A stretch of DNA of 64,000 nucleotides from Oceanospirillum sp048265165 (GCF_048265165.1 NZ_JBLXCD010000001.1:558001-622000), one strand, 5' to 3'; positions 1 to 9,702 are shown, numbered from the stretch's first letter. Made by a program: numbers and translations. Notes: generated from the sequence alone by a model not told the origin.

Positions 1-690
1 GATAGAGTGCGTCACCCCTTCAATTGCATCAGACTGGCCATGGGCAAAATCATAACTAGGGTAGATACACCACTTGTCGCCAGTCTGGTGGTGATGGGCG
101 CGTCGGATGCGATACAGAATCGGATCACGAAGATTGATATTCGGTGCCGACATATCGATCTTAGCGCGAAGCACTTTCGCACCATCATCAAATTCACCGG
201 TACGCATACGCTCAAACAGATCCAGATTTTCCTCAACAGAGCGATCACGGAACGGACTGTCCTTACCCGCTTCGGTCAGTGACCCACGGTATTCACGCAT
301 CTGCTCAGCGTTAAGCTCGCATACATAAGCTTTTCCGGATTTGATCAGCTCAACAGCATAACTATACAGCTGATCAAAATAATCAGATGTAAAATGAATA
401 TTGCCGGCCCACTGAAACCCCAACCACTCAACATCAGCTTTAATGGAGTCAATATATTCCTGACTCTCTTTCTCAGGGTTTGTGTCATCGAAACGTAGAT
501 TACACCCTCCGTCAAACTGCTCGGCCAAACCAAAGTTGAGACAGATGGATTTTGCATGGCCAATATGGAGGTAGCCGTTTGGCTCTGGCGGAAAACGGGT
601 CACGATCTGCTCATACTGACCAGCAGCCAGCTCTTCCTGAATCAGTGTACGAATAAAATTTGGAGCAGGAGTGTTTTCAGTGTTGCTCAT
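1..690 (-). CDS. glnS: Glutaminyl-tRNA synthetase, N-terminal part (cut by window edge)
   Basis: Class I aminoacyl-tRNA synthetase that charges tRNA-Gln in the cytoplasm. The reverse strand opens with ATG at 690 (MSNTENTPAPNF) and stays open to base 1, giving 230 codons of a protein usually near 550. The class I HIGH signature is at residues 42-45, in the context PEPNGYLHIGHAKS, which is typical of GlnS/GltX. The downstream stretch YPSYDFAHGQSDAIEGVTHS fits GlnS rather than GltX. The 3' part, with the KMSKS loop and anticodon-binding domain, lies outside the window. The gene is divergent from ppiB. Confidence 0.95.
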   Translation of the reverse strand, partial: MSNTENTPAPNFIRTLIQEELAAGQYEQIVTRFPPEPNGYLHIGHAKSICLNFGLAEQFDGGCNLRFDDTNPEKESQEYIDSIKADVEWLGFQWAGNIHFTSDYFDQLYSYAVELIKSGKAYVCELNAEQMREYRGSLTEAGKDSPFRDRSVEENLDLFERMRTGEFDDGAKVLRAKIDMSAPNINLRDPILYRIRRAHHHQTGDKWCIYPSYDFAHGQSDAIEGVTHSI

Positions 691-883
691 AATCTTTAGC
701 AAATCTCTGGGTAATCGCGTGAATTTCTCAGGGCTTGCGCCCGTTCTTTTATTTGGGCTGTTAATTCAGACCCAAGCCTAAAATGGCTGTTCAGCGGTCA
801 GGTGATTCAGGCAGATTTTGTCAATTAAAGCGCAGAGATAAAGTAAAACCGCTTCTGATTCGCTAACCAACAGCCTGATTCTT

Positions 884-912
884 TTGCCAAACACGCAAAA
901 GCGTTATTATAG
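884..912 (+). promoter_or_regulatory. Candidate sigma-70 promoter for ppiB
   Basis: A TTGCCA -35 element (884-889) and a TTATAG -10 element (907-912) are separated by exactly 17 bases, about 100 bases before the ppiB start. It lies in the 319-base divergent gap between glnS and ppiB (691-1009), in which I see no gene. This is motif recognition only. Confidence 0.4.
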
Positions 913-1009
913 CGTGACGGGGAGCCATTAAGCCATCCTGTTTAACGTATCAATGATGCGAGCTACTTTGAATTGGCTTGCTGATTAAACAACAAGATAA
1001 GGTCATACC

Positions 1010-1507
1010 ATGATTGTTCTGCATACTAATTTCGGTGACATCACAATTGAGCTGAATTATGAGAAAGCGCCGGCAACTGCAAAAAACTTTGAAGAGTATG
1101 TAACCAGCGGCCACTACAATGGCACCATTTTCCACCGCGTCATTAATGGGTTTATGGTTCAAGGTGGCGGTTTTGACACTGACATGCAGCAAAAAGAAGC
1201 TAACGACCCTATTGAGAATGAAGCTGACAACGGCCTATCCAACGAAACAGGTACTCTGGCCATGGCCCGCACTATGGACCCTCACTCTGCTTCTGCCCAA
1301 TTCTTTATCAACGTTGCGGACAACACCTTCCTGAACCATACCAGCAAAGATATGCAGGGCTGGGGTTACTGTGTATTCGGAAAAGTCGTGGAAGGCATGG
1401 AAGTAGTCAATCAGATTAAAGAAGTCAAAACGACCTCTAAAGCTGGCCACCAGGATGTTCCGGCTGAGGCTGTTGTTATCGAGTCTGCGGAGCTCATCGA
1501 AGCGTAA
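1010..1507 (+). CDS. ppiB: Cytoplasmic cyclophilin-type peptidyl-prolyl cis-trans isomerase B
   Basis: Catalyses cis-trans isomerisation of Xaa-Pro bonds during protein folding. The 165-residue protein begins MIVLHTNFGDI without a signal peptide, so it should be cytoplasmic, like E. coli PpiB (164 residues). Cyclophilin core motifs are present: FHRV at 41-44 with the catalytic Arg, and QGGGF at 51-55. The later ASAQFFIN stretch forms the proline pocket. It is a single-gene unit followed by a clear terminator and then lpxH. Confidence 0.96.
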   Translation: MIVLHTNFGDITIELNYEKAPATAKNFEEYVTSGHYNGTIFHRVINGFMVQGGGFDTDMQQKEANDPIENEADNGLSNETGTLAMARTMDPHSASAQFFINVADNTFLNHTSKDMQGWGYCVFGKVVEGMEVVNQIKEVKTTSKAGHQDVPAEAVVIESAELIEA

Positions 1508-1566
1508 CCCCGCCTCACCTGTCAGACCAGCCTCTTTAATTACTTTCCAGGTAAATAAAGAAAGCC

Positions 1567-1597
1567 AAAAAAAGAGCCGCTCTCGGCTCTTTTTTTT
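1567..1597 (+). terminator. Rho-independent terminator after ppiB
   Basis: The stem GAGCCG / CGGCTC has a CTCT loop and is preceded by an A run and followed by eight T. The flanking A and T runs make it potentially bidirectional. It ends about 90 bases before lpxH. Confidence 0.9.
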
Positions 1598-1686
1598 ACC
1601 TGAGAATTAGAAGCCGCAGAGTATCAGTAATAAACTGAACAACAGCACCCTTTTAATACAACACCAGGCCAAAGTGACAGAACGCC

Positions 1687-2403
1687 ATGAAACAACTTTT
1701 TATCTCTGACTTACATTTGAAAGATCTCAACACCCTCACCACTCAGGCGTTTTTCGCTTTTCTGGATCAAAAGGCAGCCCTGGCTGACGAGCTCTATATC
1801 CTCGGTGACTTCTTCGAGTACTGGATCGGGGATGATGCGATCAGCGAGCTATCGCACAACGTCGCAACTCACCTGAAAAATCTTAAAGAGAAGCACAAAA
1901 CCGATCTCTACTTTATGGTTGGCAACCGGGACTTTCTTGTGGGAAAAAGTTACTGCGAACAGGCAGGAATGCGACTTATCGAAGAGCCCTACAAACTCCC
2001 GGGCACCAGTATTCTTCTCTGTCACGGGGATGCCGAATGCACCACGGATACGGAATACCAAAAAGTCAGGCAAGTACTGCGCAGCCCGCAATGGCAGCAA
2101 GACTTTCTCAATAAGACTCTTGAAGAGCGCACGGCCTTTGCCGAACAGGCACGGGCGCAAAGCAAAGAGCATCAAGCAGGCTATGAACTGACGGACCTTA
2201 ATGATGACGCCGTTAATGCTTTGCTTGAGGCTAACCAGGCCGATGTACTGATCCATGGCCATACCCATAAACCCGGTATTCGAGCTGTAGCAGAGCAGGG
2301 CCATAAACGGGTGACACTCTCGGACTGGGATCATGAGATCTGGTATGCAGAAATCAAGGATAGCGGCACGCCTGAACTATGCCAGTTCACGCATATTACT
2401 TGA
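1687..2403 (+). CDS. lpxH: UDP-2,3-diacylglucosamine diphosphatase
   Basis: Peripheral inner-membrane hydrolase of the Raetz lipid A pathway that cleaves UDP-2,3-diacylglucosamine to lipid X plus UMP. The 238 residues match the family length (about 240). Calcineurin-like metallophosphoesterase metal-binding motifs are all visible: SDLHL (7-11), GDFFEYWIGDD (40-50), GNRDF (79-83), CHGD near 112-115 and the C-terminal HGHTHKP. Pairing of ppiB and lpxH is a common gammaproteobacterial arrangement. The ATG at 1687 is used; upstream sequence lacks a strong Shine-Dalgarno. Confidence 0.95.
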   Translation: MKQLFISDLHLKDLNTLTTQAFFAFLDQKAALADELYILGDFFEYWIGDDAISELSHNVATHLKNLKEKHKTDLYFMVGNRDFLVGKSYCEQAGMRLIEEPYKLPGTSILLCHGDAECTTDTEYQKVRQVLRSPQWQQDFLNKTLEERTAFAEQARAQSKEHQAGYELTDLNDDAVNALLEANQADVLIHGHTHKPGIRAVAEQGHKRVTLSDWDHEIWYAEIKDSGTPELCQFTHIT

Positions 2404-2600
2404 ATTTCAGCCATAGTGACCGGGATCAACGACCAAAGTTGAACTCTATACCCTTGTCACCCAACTTAACATTGTCGACATTTTAATTTAGAATCGTGCC
2501 ACCGAATAAGAAGGTCGATGAATACATCGAACGCTTTGATTTCACGTAATAAACTGTCTTTTTACTGTGGGTCGGGGCATAAACTGATGAGGGTCTTACC

Positions 2601-5204
2601 GTGCTTGAAGCATATCGCAAACACGTAGAAGAGCGCGCCGCTGAAGGTGTTGTACCTAAGCCGCTTAACGCTGAACAAACCGCGGAACTGATTGAACTGC
2701 TGAAAACACCACCAGCAGGTGAAGAAGAATTTATCCTGGACCTGATCACCAATCGCGTACCGCCTGGTGTAGACGAAGCTGCATACGTTAAAGCGGGCTT
2801 CCTGTCGGCCATTGCCAAGGGTGAAGCATCCTCTCCACTGATCGACAAGAAACATGCGATTAAACTGCTGGGCACTATGCAGGGTGGTTATAACATCGAA
2901 ACACTGGTGAGCCTGCTAGATGATGCAGATCTGGGTGAAGCAGCGGCTGAAGAGCTGAAGCACACTCTACTGATGTTTGATGCGTTCCATGATGTTGCTG
3001 ACAAAGCAAAAGAAGGCAACGAGATCGCTAAAGGCGTCATCGAGTCCTGGGCTGAAGGCGAATGGTTCACCTCCAAACCAGAGCTGGCTGAAAAGATCAC
3101 TCTGAGCGTATTTAAAGTAACCGGCGAGACAAACACCGACGACCTGTCTCCTGCACCGGATGCGTTCACCCGCCCTGATATTCCTAAGCACGCTATGGCG
3201 ATGCTAAAAATGGAACGTGATGGCATCAACCCTGACGAGCAAGGTGTTCAAGGCCCAATCAAACAGATCCGTGAACTGCTGGATCAGGGCCACCCTGTTG
3301 CTTATGTTGGTGATGTTGTGGGTACCGGTTCTTCCCGTAAGTCCGCGACTAACTCTGTTCTGTGGTTCTTCGGTGACGAAATCCCGAATGTTCCTAACAA
3401 GCGCGCGGGTGGCTTCTGCTTCGGTGGCAAGATCGCTCCTATCTTCTATAACACGATGGAAGATGCAGGCGCACTACCGATCGAAATGGACGTAGAAAAC
3501 CTGAACATGGGCGACGTAATCGACGTTTACCCATATGAAGGTAAAGTGTGCAAGCATGGCACTGACGAAGTTGTTTCTACTTTCAAACTGAAAACTCAGG
3601 TTCTGCTGGACGAAGTTCGTGCCGGCGGCCGTATCCCACTGATCATTGGTCGTGGCCTAACGGAAAGAGCCCGTGAATTCCTGGCGCAAGGTCCTACCGA
3701 CCTGTTCAAACGCCCTGAGCAACCAAAAGATACCGGTAAAGGTTACTCTCTGGCTCAGAAGATGGTAGGTAAAGCGTGTGGTGTTGAAGGCGTTCGCCCT
3801 GGCACATACGTAGAACCTAAGATGACCACTGTTGGCTCTCAGGATACCACTGGTCCTATGACCCGTGACGAACTGAAAGATCTGGCATGCCTGGGCTTCT
3901 CTGCAGACCTGACCATGCAGTCTTTCTGCCACACAGCGGCTTATCCTAAACCAGTTGACGTGAATACGCACCACACTCTGCCAGACTTCATCATGAACCG
4001 TGGCGGTGTATCCCTGCGCCCTGGTGACGGTGTTATCCACTCCTGGCTGAACCGCATGCTACTGCCTGATACTGTAGGTACAGGTGGTGACTCTCACACC
4101 CGCTTCCCAATCGGTATCTCTTTCCCAGCAGGTTCTGGTCTGGTTGCATTCGCAGCAGCAACAGGTGTTATGCCTCTGGATATGCCTGAGTCTGTACTGG
4201 TTCGCTTCAAAGGCGAAAAAATGCAGCCGGGTGTTACTCTGCGTGATCTGGTTAACGCGATTCCTTACTTCGCGATCAAGCAAGGTCTGCTGACCGTTGC
4301 TAAAGCGGGTAAGAAAAACATCTTCTCTGGCCGTATTCTGGAAATTGAAGGTCTGCCTAACCTGAAAGTTGAGCAGGCGTTCGAACTGTCTGATTCTGCA
4401 GCAGAGCGTTCTGCAGCTGCTTGCTCTATCAAGCTGAACGAAGAGCCAATCGCTGAATACCTGCGTTCTAACATCACCATGCTTAAGTGGATGATTGCAG
4501 AAGGCTACGGCGATGTACGTACCATTGAGCGTCGTATCAAAGGCATGGAAGACTGGCTGGCAAACCCTCAGTTGATGGAAGGCGATGCGGATGCGGACTA
4601 CGCAGCTGTTATTGAAATCGATCTGGATGACGTTAAAGAGCCTATTCTGGCTTGCCCGAATGATCCGGATGACGTGAAGCTGCTATCTGAGCTGGCTGGC
4701 GAGAAAATCGACGAAGTCTTCATCGGCTCCTGCATGACCAATATCGGCCACTTCCGTGCCGCTGGTAAACTGCTGGATGCAGCAGGTCAGCAGCTGCCTA
4801 CCCGTATGTGGATCGCACCTCCAACTAAGATGGACCAGGCTCAACTGACTGAAGAAGGTTACTACAACATCTTCGGCAAAGCTGGTGCACGTATGGAGAT
4901 GCCGGGTTGTTCTCTGTGTATGGGTAACCAGGCACGTGTTGGCGACAACACCACTGTCGTATCGACCTCTACCCGTAACTTCCCGAACCGCCTGGGTACT
5001 GGCGCTAACGTTTACCTGTCTTCTGCAGAGCTTGCTGCTGTAGCGGCCCTAACCGGTAAACTGCCTACAGTTGAAGAGTACATGGAGTATACTGCGAAGC
5101 TGGATACTATGGCTGAAGACGTATACCGCTACCTGAACTTTGATCAGATCGCCACTTATCAGGCGGCTGCATCTAAGTTCATCCCACTGGCGCAGGAAGC
5201 TTAA
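2601..5204 (+). CDS. acnB: Bifunctional aconitate hydratase 2 / 2-methylisocitrate dehydratase
   Basis: TCA-cycle [4Fe-4S] enzyme interconverting citrate and isocitrate; the family also hydrates 2-methyl-cis-aconitate. At 867 residues it matches E. coli AcnB (865) and has the AcnB order: N-terminal HEAT-like domain (about 1-160), swivel domain, then the catalytic aconitase core. The cluster cysteines appear in GSCMTNIGHFRAAG and in MPGCSLCMGNQ. The start is GTG at 2601 (MLEAYRKHVEERA), the canonical AcnB N-terminus, preceded by GAGGGT. Codon use is strongly biased (CTG, GGT, CGT), as expected for a highly expressed gene. Confidence 0.97.
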   Translation: MLEAYRKHVEERAAEGVVPKPLNAEQTAELIELLKTPPAGEEEFILDLITNRVPPGVDEAAYVKAGFLSAIAKGEASSPLIDKKHAIKLLGTMQGGYNIETLVSLLDDADLGEAAAEELKHTLLMFDAFHDVADKAKEGNEIAKGVIESWAEGEWFTSKPELAEKITLSVFKVTGETNTDDLSPAPDAFTRPDIPKHAMAMLKMERDGINPDEQGVQGPIKQIRELLDQGHPVAYVGDVVGTGSSRKSATNSVLWFFGDEIPNVPNKRAGGFCFGGKIAPIFYNTMEDAGALPIEMDVENLNMGDVIDVYPYEGKVCKHGTDEVVSTFKLKTQVLLDEVRAGGRIPLIIGRGLTERAREFLAQGPTDLFKRPEQPKDTGKGYSLAQKMVGKACGVEGVRPGTYVEPKMTTVGSQDTTGPMTRDELKDLACLGFSADLTMQSFCHTAAYPKPVDVNTHHTLPDFIMNRGGVSLRPGDGVIHSWLNRMLLPDTVGTGGDSHTRFPIGISFPAGSGLVAFAAATGVMPLDMPESVLVRFKGEKMQPGVTLRDLVNAIPYFAIKQGLLTVAKAGKKNIFSGRILEIEGLPNLKVEQAFELSDSAAERSAAACSIKLNEEPIAEYLRSNITMLKWMIAEGYGDVRTIERRIKGMEDWLANPQLMEGDADADYAAVIEIDLDDVKEPILACPNDPDDVKLLSELAGEKIDEVFIGSCMTNIGHFRAAGKLLDAAGQQLPTRMWIAPPTKMDQAQLTEEGYYNIFGKAGARMEMPGCSLCMGNQARVGDNTTVVSTSTRNFPNRLGTGANVYLSSAELAAVAALTGKLPTVEEYMEYTAKLDTMAEDVYRYLNFDQIATYQAAASKFIPLAQEA

Positions 5205-5237
5205 TTCTGACCTGTCAGAAAAGACACTGAACCAGAA

Positions 5238-5264
5238 AACCCCGGCATTGCCGGGGTTTTTTTT
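5238..5264 (+). terminator. Rho-independent terminator after acnB
   Basis: The stem CCCCGGC / GCCGGGG has a three-base loop and is followed by eight T, 35 bases after the acnB stop. Confidence 0.93.
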
Positions 5265-5407
5265 GCCATAAAAAACAGGCTGTTTATTTGCTCTTTATAA
5301 AAACGAATGATATTGCATCTCTATCCGCTTTCAGGTGTTAGAATCTGTAATTGTCATGCTAAAACCGTAGCAGACTTAACTTTCTTAACTGCAGGAGTTA
5401 TTGCTAA

Positions 5408-6352
5408 ATGGAACTTTTACTTGAAACCCTTCTCTCCTTTGAAGTTATTTTACTCATACTGGTGTTGCTACTGATCAAAAGCAGCATTAAATTTGTCCCC
5501 CAAAACCAAGCATGGTTGGTTGAGCGCTTCGGTAAATATCAGTCCACCAAGGAAGCCGGGCTGAACTTTATTATCCCTTTCATCGACCGTATAGCAGCTG
5601 AGCGCAGCCTGAAAGAACAAGCCGTTGATGTTCCCTCGCAAAGCGCAATCACCAAAGACAACATATCCCTGGTGGTTGACGGTGTGCTTTACTTCCGGGT
5701 TCTTGACCCTTACAAGGCAACCTATGGCGTCGACGACTACGTATTTGCAGTAACTCAGCTGGCCCAGACCACCATGCGCTCGGAGCTTGGTAAAATGGAG
5801 CTGGATAAAACCTTTGAGGAACGGGATCTTCTGAATGCCAATATCGTATCTTCCATCAACCAGGCGGCAGAGCCTTGGGGAATTCAGGTTTTGCGCTACG
5901 AAATCAAGGATATCGTGCCACCTAATTCGGTAATGGAAGCGATGGAAGCCCAGATGAAAGCTGAGCGTGTTAAGCGCGCCCAGATTCTGGAGTCTGAAGG
6001 TGACCGACAGGCCGCTATTAATGTTGCTGAAGGTAAAAAGCAGGCTCAAGTGCTGGCTGCAGAAGCTGATAAAACCGAGCAAATTTTGCAAGCTCATGGT
6101 GAGGCTGAAGCCATTCTCGCAGTAGCAGATGCTCAGGCTGAAGCGCTGCGCAAAGTCGGTGAAGCGGCAAATACTGAGCAGGGTCAGAAAGCGATTCAGC
6201 TGGATCTGGCAACCAAAGCGATCGAGGCTAAGCAAGCCATTGCCAAAGAAAGCTCTGTGGTTCTTCTGCCCGATGGTGGAACCGATGCCAGCGCTCTTGT
6301 TGCCTCGTCTATGTCTATCATTAACTCACTGAACAGCAAGCAACAGGGGTAA
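5408..6352 (+). CDS. qmcA: SPFH/band 7 membrane protease-associated protein (QmcA/paraslipin type)
   Basis: Inner-membrane SPFH protein of the stomatin/paraslipin branch, members of which form large membrane-bound oligomers and are linked to membrane quality control. One N-terminal hydrophobic anchor (about residues 9-25) precedes the band 7 domain (VPQNQAWLVERFGKY onward). A long Ala/Glu-rich coiled coil follows (about 185-280, many EAxAIL repeats). Length 314 is typical. It is followed two bases later by an NfeD-family gene, the classic QmcA-YbbJ pairing, and is preceded by the Shine-Dalgarno CAGGAG. Confidence 0.9.
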   Translation: MELLLETLLSFEVILLILVLLLIKSSIKFVPQNQAWLVERFGKYQSTKEAGLNFIIPFIDRIAAERSLKEQAVDVPSQSAITKDNISLVVDGVLYFRVLDPYKATYGVDDYVFAVTQLAQTTMRSELGKMELDKTFEERDLLNANIVSSINQAAEPWGIQVLRYEIKDIVPPNSVMEAMEAQMKAERVKRAQILESEGDRQAAINVAEGKKQAQVLAAEADKTEQILQAHGEAEAILAVADAQAEALRKVGEAANTEQGQKAIQLDLATKAIEAKQAIAKESSVVLLPDGGTDASALVASSMSIINSLNSKQQG

Positions 6353-6354
6353 CT

Positions 6355-6813
6355 ATGGAGTTTCTGTTGCAGAATCTGGCTGAGTCCCTGATGGTTCTCG
6401 GTGCCATCGCACTGATTATTGAAGTTGCTGTACTGGGTTTCTCAACTTTTGTACTTTTCTTCTTTGGCTTGTCTTTGCTCATCACTGGTGGCCTGATGAC
6501 TGCAGGCATACTCCCTGACAATGGCAGTGCAGCCTTCTGGTCAAATGCTGTTCTGACCGCATTACTGAGCCTTGCACTCTGGAAACCACTGAAAGCCGCT
6601 CAGTCAAAGACCGATGAGAAACAGGTTAAAACCGACTTTGCTGATCACAGCTTCGTTCTGGAGTCTGATGTCGATATTAAAGGTGAGACCCTATACCAAT
6701 ATTCAGGTATTAGTTGGAAGCTGAAAAGCCTGCAACCCTTAGAAAAAGGCACCCATGTCTATATTTCCAAGATAGAGGTAGGTGTACTTTGGGTCGATGC
6801 TGTAGCAGGATAG
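6355..6813 (+). CDS. NfeD family membrane protein (YbbJ type)
   Basis: Short NfeD-type protein of 152 residues with three to four hydrophobic segments in the first 85 residues (LMVLGAIALIIEVAVLGF, FVLFFFGLSLLITGG, and a stretch near 62-78). A C-terminal OB-fold follows (about 95-150, GETLYQYSGISWKL...). NfeD proteins act with SPFH partners. Start ATG 6355 is two bases after the qmcA stop, so the genes are almost certainly co-translated. The truncated form without a ClpP-like protease domain matches E. coli YbbJ. Confidence 0.9.
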   Translation: MEFLLQNLAESLMVLGAIALIIEVAVLGFSTFVLFFFGLSLLITGGLMTAGILPDNGSAAFWSNAVLTALLSLALWKPLKAAQSKTDEKQVKTDFADHSFVLESDVDIKGETLYQYSGISWKLKSLQPLEKGTHVYISKIEVGVLWVDAVAG

Positions 6814-6894
6814 CCCTATAATTTGGGTTATTTGCAAACCCGAAGCACCAGTTCAGCCGTAGCCCGTTACTCAGTCGACTCATCATCACCTGAT

Positions 6895-6929
6895 GGCTGG
6901 GCAGAGCATCAACCGTTGCTCTCCCAGCC
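6895..6929. other. Intergenic hairpin between convergent genes
   Basis: A near-perfect stem GGCTGGG-c-AGAGCA pairs with TGCTCT-c-CCAGCC around an 8-base loop. No T run follows on either strand, so it is not a classic intrinsic terminator. It lies between the ends of the nfeD-type gene and the convergent gene at 6973. Confidence 0.5.
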
Positions 6930-6972
6930 CCCCCTATCAACGGGTGACGCCCATGACATGTTGAATGTAAAG

Positions 6973-7446
6973 CTAATTCCACTCACAATAATTCGGACTG
7001 TCATCCAGATCAGCGTTTAAGATCTGGAAGGTAAAATCATCCGCCAGATTTAGGCCAGACAGCGCCTGTTTTAACCTGGGTGATTGGCACGCCTTAGCAA
7101 AGTCATGCAAAAACGGGGGCAGCTCCGGGTTGTCGCTATCATTCCAGATACCAGCCAGATCAGCGGCCAGAGCCTCTGCTTCCGGCCAGCGACCTTCGTT
7201 AATGCCGGATAAATCATAAAAAGGCCAGTCGGCGATCTCATCATCTGCCGCGATGTCATCCATACCGATGATCTTGTCACCCTCAAACAGAAAGGAGATC
7301 TCGATGGTCTGAAACCATGGGAAAACACCCAGATCAACAATTCTCAGCCCACGGCCAGCAACAGCATCATTTACGCTGAGTTCTTCGGCCAGTTGTTTTA
7401 ACTTTGCCTCTAAAACCAACTCAATATTTTCGATCGTGTATTTCAC
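6973..7446 (-). CDS. Uncharacterised 157-residue acidic protein downstream of OsmC-YcaO gene
   Basis: I do not recognise the family. The protein is soluble, acidic and predicted mixed alpha/beta, with no signal peptide or membrane segment; it has a central DDIAADDEIADWPFYDL stretch. The start is taken as GTG at 7446 (VKYTIENIEL) because GAGGGAG sits 7 bases upstream. A longer reading frame from 7479 would begin inside the end of the upstream gene. The gap to the OsmC-YcaO gene is 33 bases on the same strand, so they are probably one transcript and may be functionally linked. Confidence 0.7.
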   Translation of the reverse strand: MKYTIENIELVLEAKLKQLAEELSVNDAVAGRGLRIVDLGVFPWFQTIEISFLFEGDKIIGMDDIAADDEIADWPFYDLSGINEGRWPEAEALAADLAGIWNDSDNPELPPFLHDFAKACQSPRLKQALSGLNLADDFTFQILNADLDDSPNYCEWN

Positions 7447-7479
7447 AAAATATCTCCCTCTATTAAGCTTTTGCACCAA

Positions 7480-9702
7480 TTAAGCTTTTGCGGCAATAGC
7501 AGCCCGCGCAGCATGCAGCTTCTGATAGCTGGCGATCAGGCGCTGATGTTTGTCGAGGCCTTCCAGCTGCATATTGGTTTCGGTCAGACCATAGAAACGC
7601 ACCGTCCCTTCAATAGATCCCTCCACAGCATCCATACGCTCTTGTCCGAACATACGTTGGAAACTGTTCCGGAAATCTTCGTACTCCAACTCATCATCCA
7701 ACACAACGTCCAATGCAGCTCCCATAGCCTGATAGTACAGGCCTCGCTCCAGGGTGTTGTCGTTGTACTGCAGGAACATATCCACCAGTTCTTTAGCATC
7801 TTCAAGTGCACCCAGAGCCAGACAGATCATCAGCTTCAGTTCCAGAATCGTCAGCTGACCCCAGACCGTATTCTCGTCAAATTCAATGCCGATGAAGGTG
7901 ATGATATCGGTGTAATCATCCTCTTCACTCTCTTCCAGACGTTCAAACAGAGCTTCCAGCTGCTCATCATCCAGACGGTGCAGATTGAGAATATCCTCAC
8001 GGAATCTCAGTGCCTTGTTGGTGTTATCCCAGATCAGATCTTCCACCGGATAGATCTCAGAATAATCCGGCACCAGAATACGGCAGGTCGGTACACCCAG
8101 TTCCGTACGCACAGACTGGTAAACTTCTTTGCCCATCTGCTCAAGAATAGCGAACAGCGTTTTTGCCTCTTCCTCGCTGGAGCTTCTACCCTGTCGACCA
8201 GCGTCTTCCAACAGGTGTGAAAAGTCCCATTCGCAAAACTCATAATCTGCCCTATCACTGAAAAAACGCCATGAAACTACGCCGGTTGAGTCGATAAAAT
8301 GCTCAACGTAGTTGTTAGGCTCACGAACGGCATTACTTTCAAAGGTTGGCTTTGGTACATCATTAAGGCTTTCAAAGCTCCGCCCCTGCATCAGTTCTGT
8401 CAGGCAGCGCTCAAAGGCCACCTCAAAACGCGGGTGACCGCCAAAAGAGGTCAGCACGCCACCGGTACGCGGGTTCATCAGCGTGATACAGGCCACCGGA
8501 AACTGACCACCCAGAGAGGCATCTTTAACCAGAACAGGGTAGCCCTGTTCTTCCAGCCCTTTAATACCTTCAACAATCTGAGGGTATTTCGCCAGAACCG
8601 CTTCAGGTACATCCGGCAGCGCCAGCTCCTGCTCCAGAATTTCCCGCTTCACCGCACGCTCAAAGATTTCTGATAAACACTGAACCTGCGCTTCTTCCAG
8701 TGTATTACCGGCGCTCATACCGTTACTGAGATAGAGGTTCTCAATCAGGTTAGAAGGAAAATAAACGGTTTCACCATCAGATACCCGCTCAAACGGCAGG
8801 GAACAGATACCACGATCCATGCGGCCAGAGTTGGTATCAAACAGATTTGAGCCACGCAACTCACCCTCCGGGTCATAGATTTCCCGGGTATATTCATCAA
8901 GAATTTCTTCCGGCAGACTGTCACCCTCACCGGGCTGGAACCACTGCTCATCCGGATAGTGCACAAAATCACTGTGGGCGATCTCTTCACCAAAATATTG
9001 ATCGTTATAAAAGAAGTTAAAATTCAGACGCTCCAGAAACTCACCCAGAGCGGAGGCCAGCGCTGCTTCTTTGGTGGCACCTTTACCGTTGGTGAAGCAC
9101 ATCTGAGATGCTGCATCCCGGATATTAAGCGACCAGGCGTTCGGTACAATATTTCGCCATGAAGTGATCTCGATCTTCATGCCCATATCGGCCAGCAGCC
9201 GGGTCATGGTGGCAATGGTTTTTTCCAGCGGCAGATCTTTTCCCGGAATACAGGTATTAGCGTTTTCATCCAGATCCGCCATCAGAAGTGCCTGCGCATC
9301 TTCATCCAGGTTTTCCACTACTTCAATGACAAACTCCGGGCCAGTCTGTACCACTTTCTTCACTGTGCAACGGTCGATCGAGCGAATAATGCCCTGGCGG
9401 TCTTTTTCAGAAATATCTTCCGGCAGCTCCACCTGTATCTTAAATATCTGGTTATAACGATTATTGGGGTCAACAATATTGTTCTGCGACAACCGAATAT
9501 TATCAGTGGGAATATCCCGCGCCAGGCAGTAAACTTTAACGAAATAAGCCGCGCACATAGCAGACGATGCCAGAAAGTAATCAAACGGCCCTGGTGCCGA
9601 ACCATCGCCCTTATAGCGGATCGGCTGGTCTGCGATGACTGTAAAGTCATCGAACTTGGCTTCTAAGCGGAGATTATCCAGAAAGTTAACATTAATTTGC
9701 AT
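7480..9702 (-). CDS. ycaO: OsmC-like domain fused to YcaO domain protein
   Basis: Two-domain protein of about 740 residues. The N-terminal 160 residues form an OsmC/Ohr-like fold (APGPFDYFLASSAMCAAYFV carries one conserved Cys). The rest is a YcaO domain (FTNGKGATKEAALASALGEFLER, then an ATP-binding Glu-rich core) with a C-terminal helical extension. YcaO enzymes phosphorylate amide backbones; E. coli YcaO affects RimO-dependent methylthiolation of ribosomal protein S12. The fusion is recurrent in marine gammaproteobacteria. The start is placed at ATG 9702 (MQINVNFLDNL) with GAG about 10 bases upstream; an in-frame ATG at 9762 lacks a ribosome site. Confidence 0.88.
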   Translation of the reverse strand: MQINVNFLDNLRLEAKFDDFTVIADQPIRYKGDGSAPGPFDYFLASSAMCAAYFVKVYCLARDIPTDNIRLSQNNIVDPNNRYNQIFKIQVELPEDISEKDRQGIIRSIDRCTVKKVVQTGPEFVIEVVENLDEDAQALLMADLDENANTCIPGKDLPLEKTIATMTRLLADMGMKIEITSWRNIVPNAWSLNIRDAASQMCFTNGKGATKEAALASALGEFLERLNFNFFYNDQYFGEEIAHSDFVHYPDEQWFQPGEGDSLPEEILDEYTREIYDPEGELRGSNLFDTNSGRMDRGICSLPFERVSDGETVYFPSNLIENLYLSNGMSAGNTLEEAQVQCLSEIFERAVKREILEQELALPDVPEAVLAKYPQIVEGIKGLEEQGYPVLVKDASLGGQFPVACITLMNPRTGGVLTSFGGHPRFEVAFERCLTELMQGRSFESLNDVPKPTFESNAVREPNNYVEHFIDSTGVVSWRFFSDRADYEFCEWDFSHLLEDAGRQGRSSSEEEAKTLFAILEQMGKEVYQSVRTELGVPTCRILVPDYSEIYPVEDLIWDNTNKALRFREDILNLHRLDDEQLEALFERLEESEEDDYTDIITFIGIEFDENTVWGQLTILELKLMICLALGALEDAKELVDMFLQYNDNTLERGLYYQAMGAALDVVLDDELEYEDFRNSFQRMFGQERMDAVEGSIEGTVRFYGLTETNMQLEGLDKHQRLIASYQKLHAARAAIAAKA

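Noticed and set aside
7471..8220. 249-codon open frame on the plus strand inside the OsmC-YcaO gene
   Set aside because: It is the antisense shadow of a well-supported gene, lacks any ribosome site and resembles no protein.
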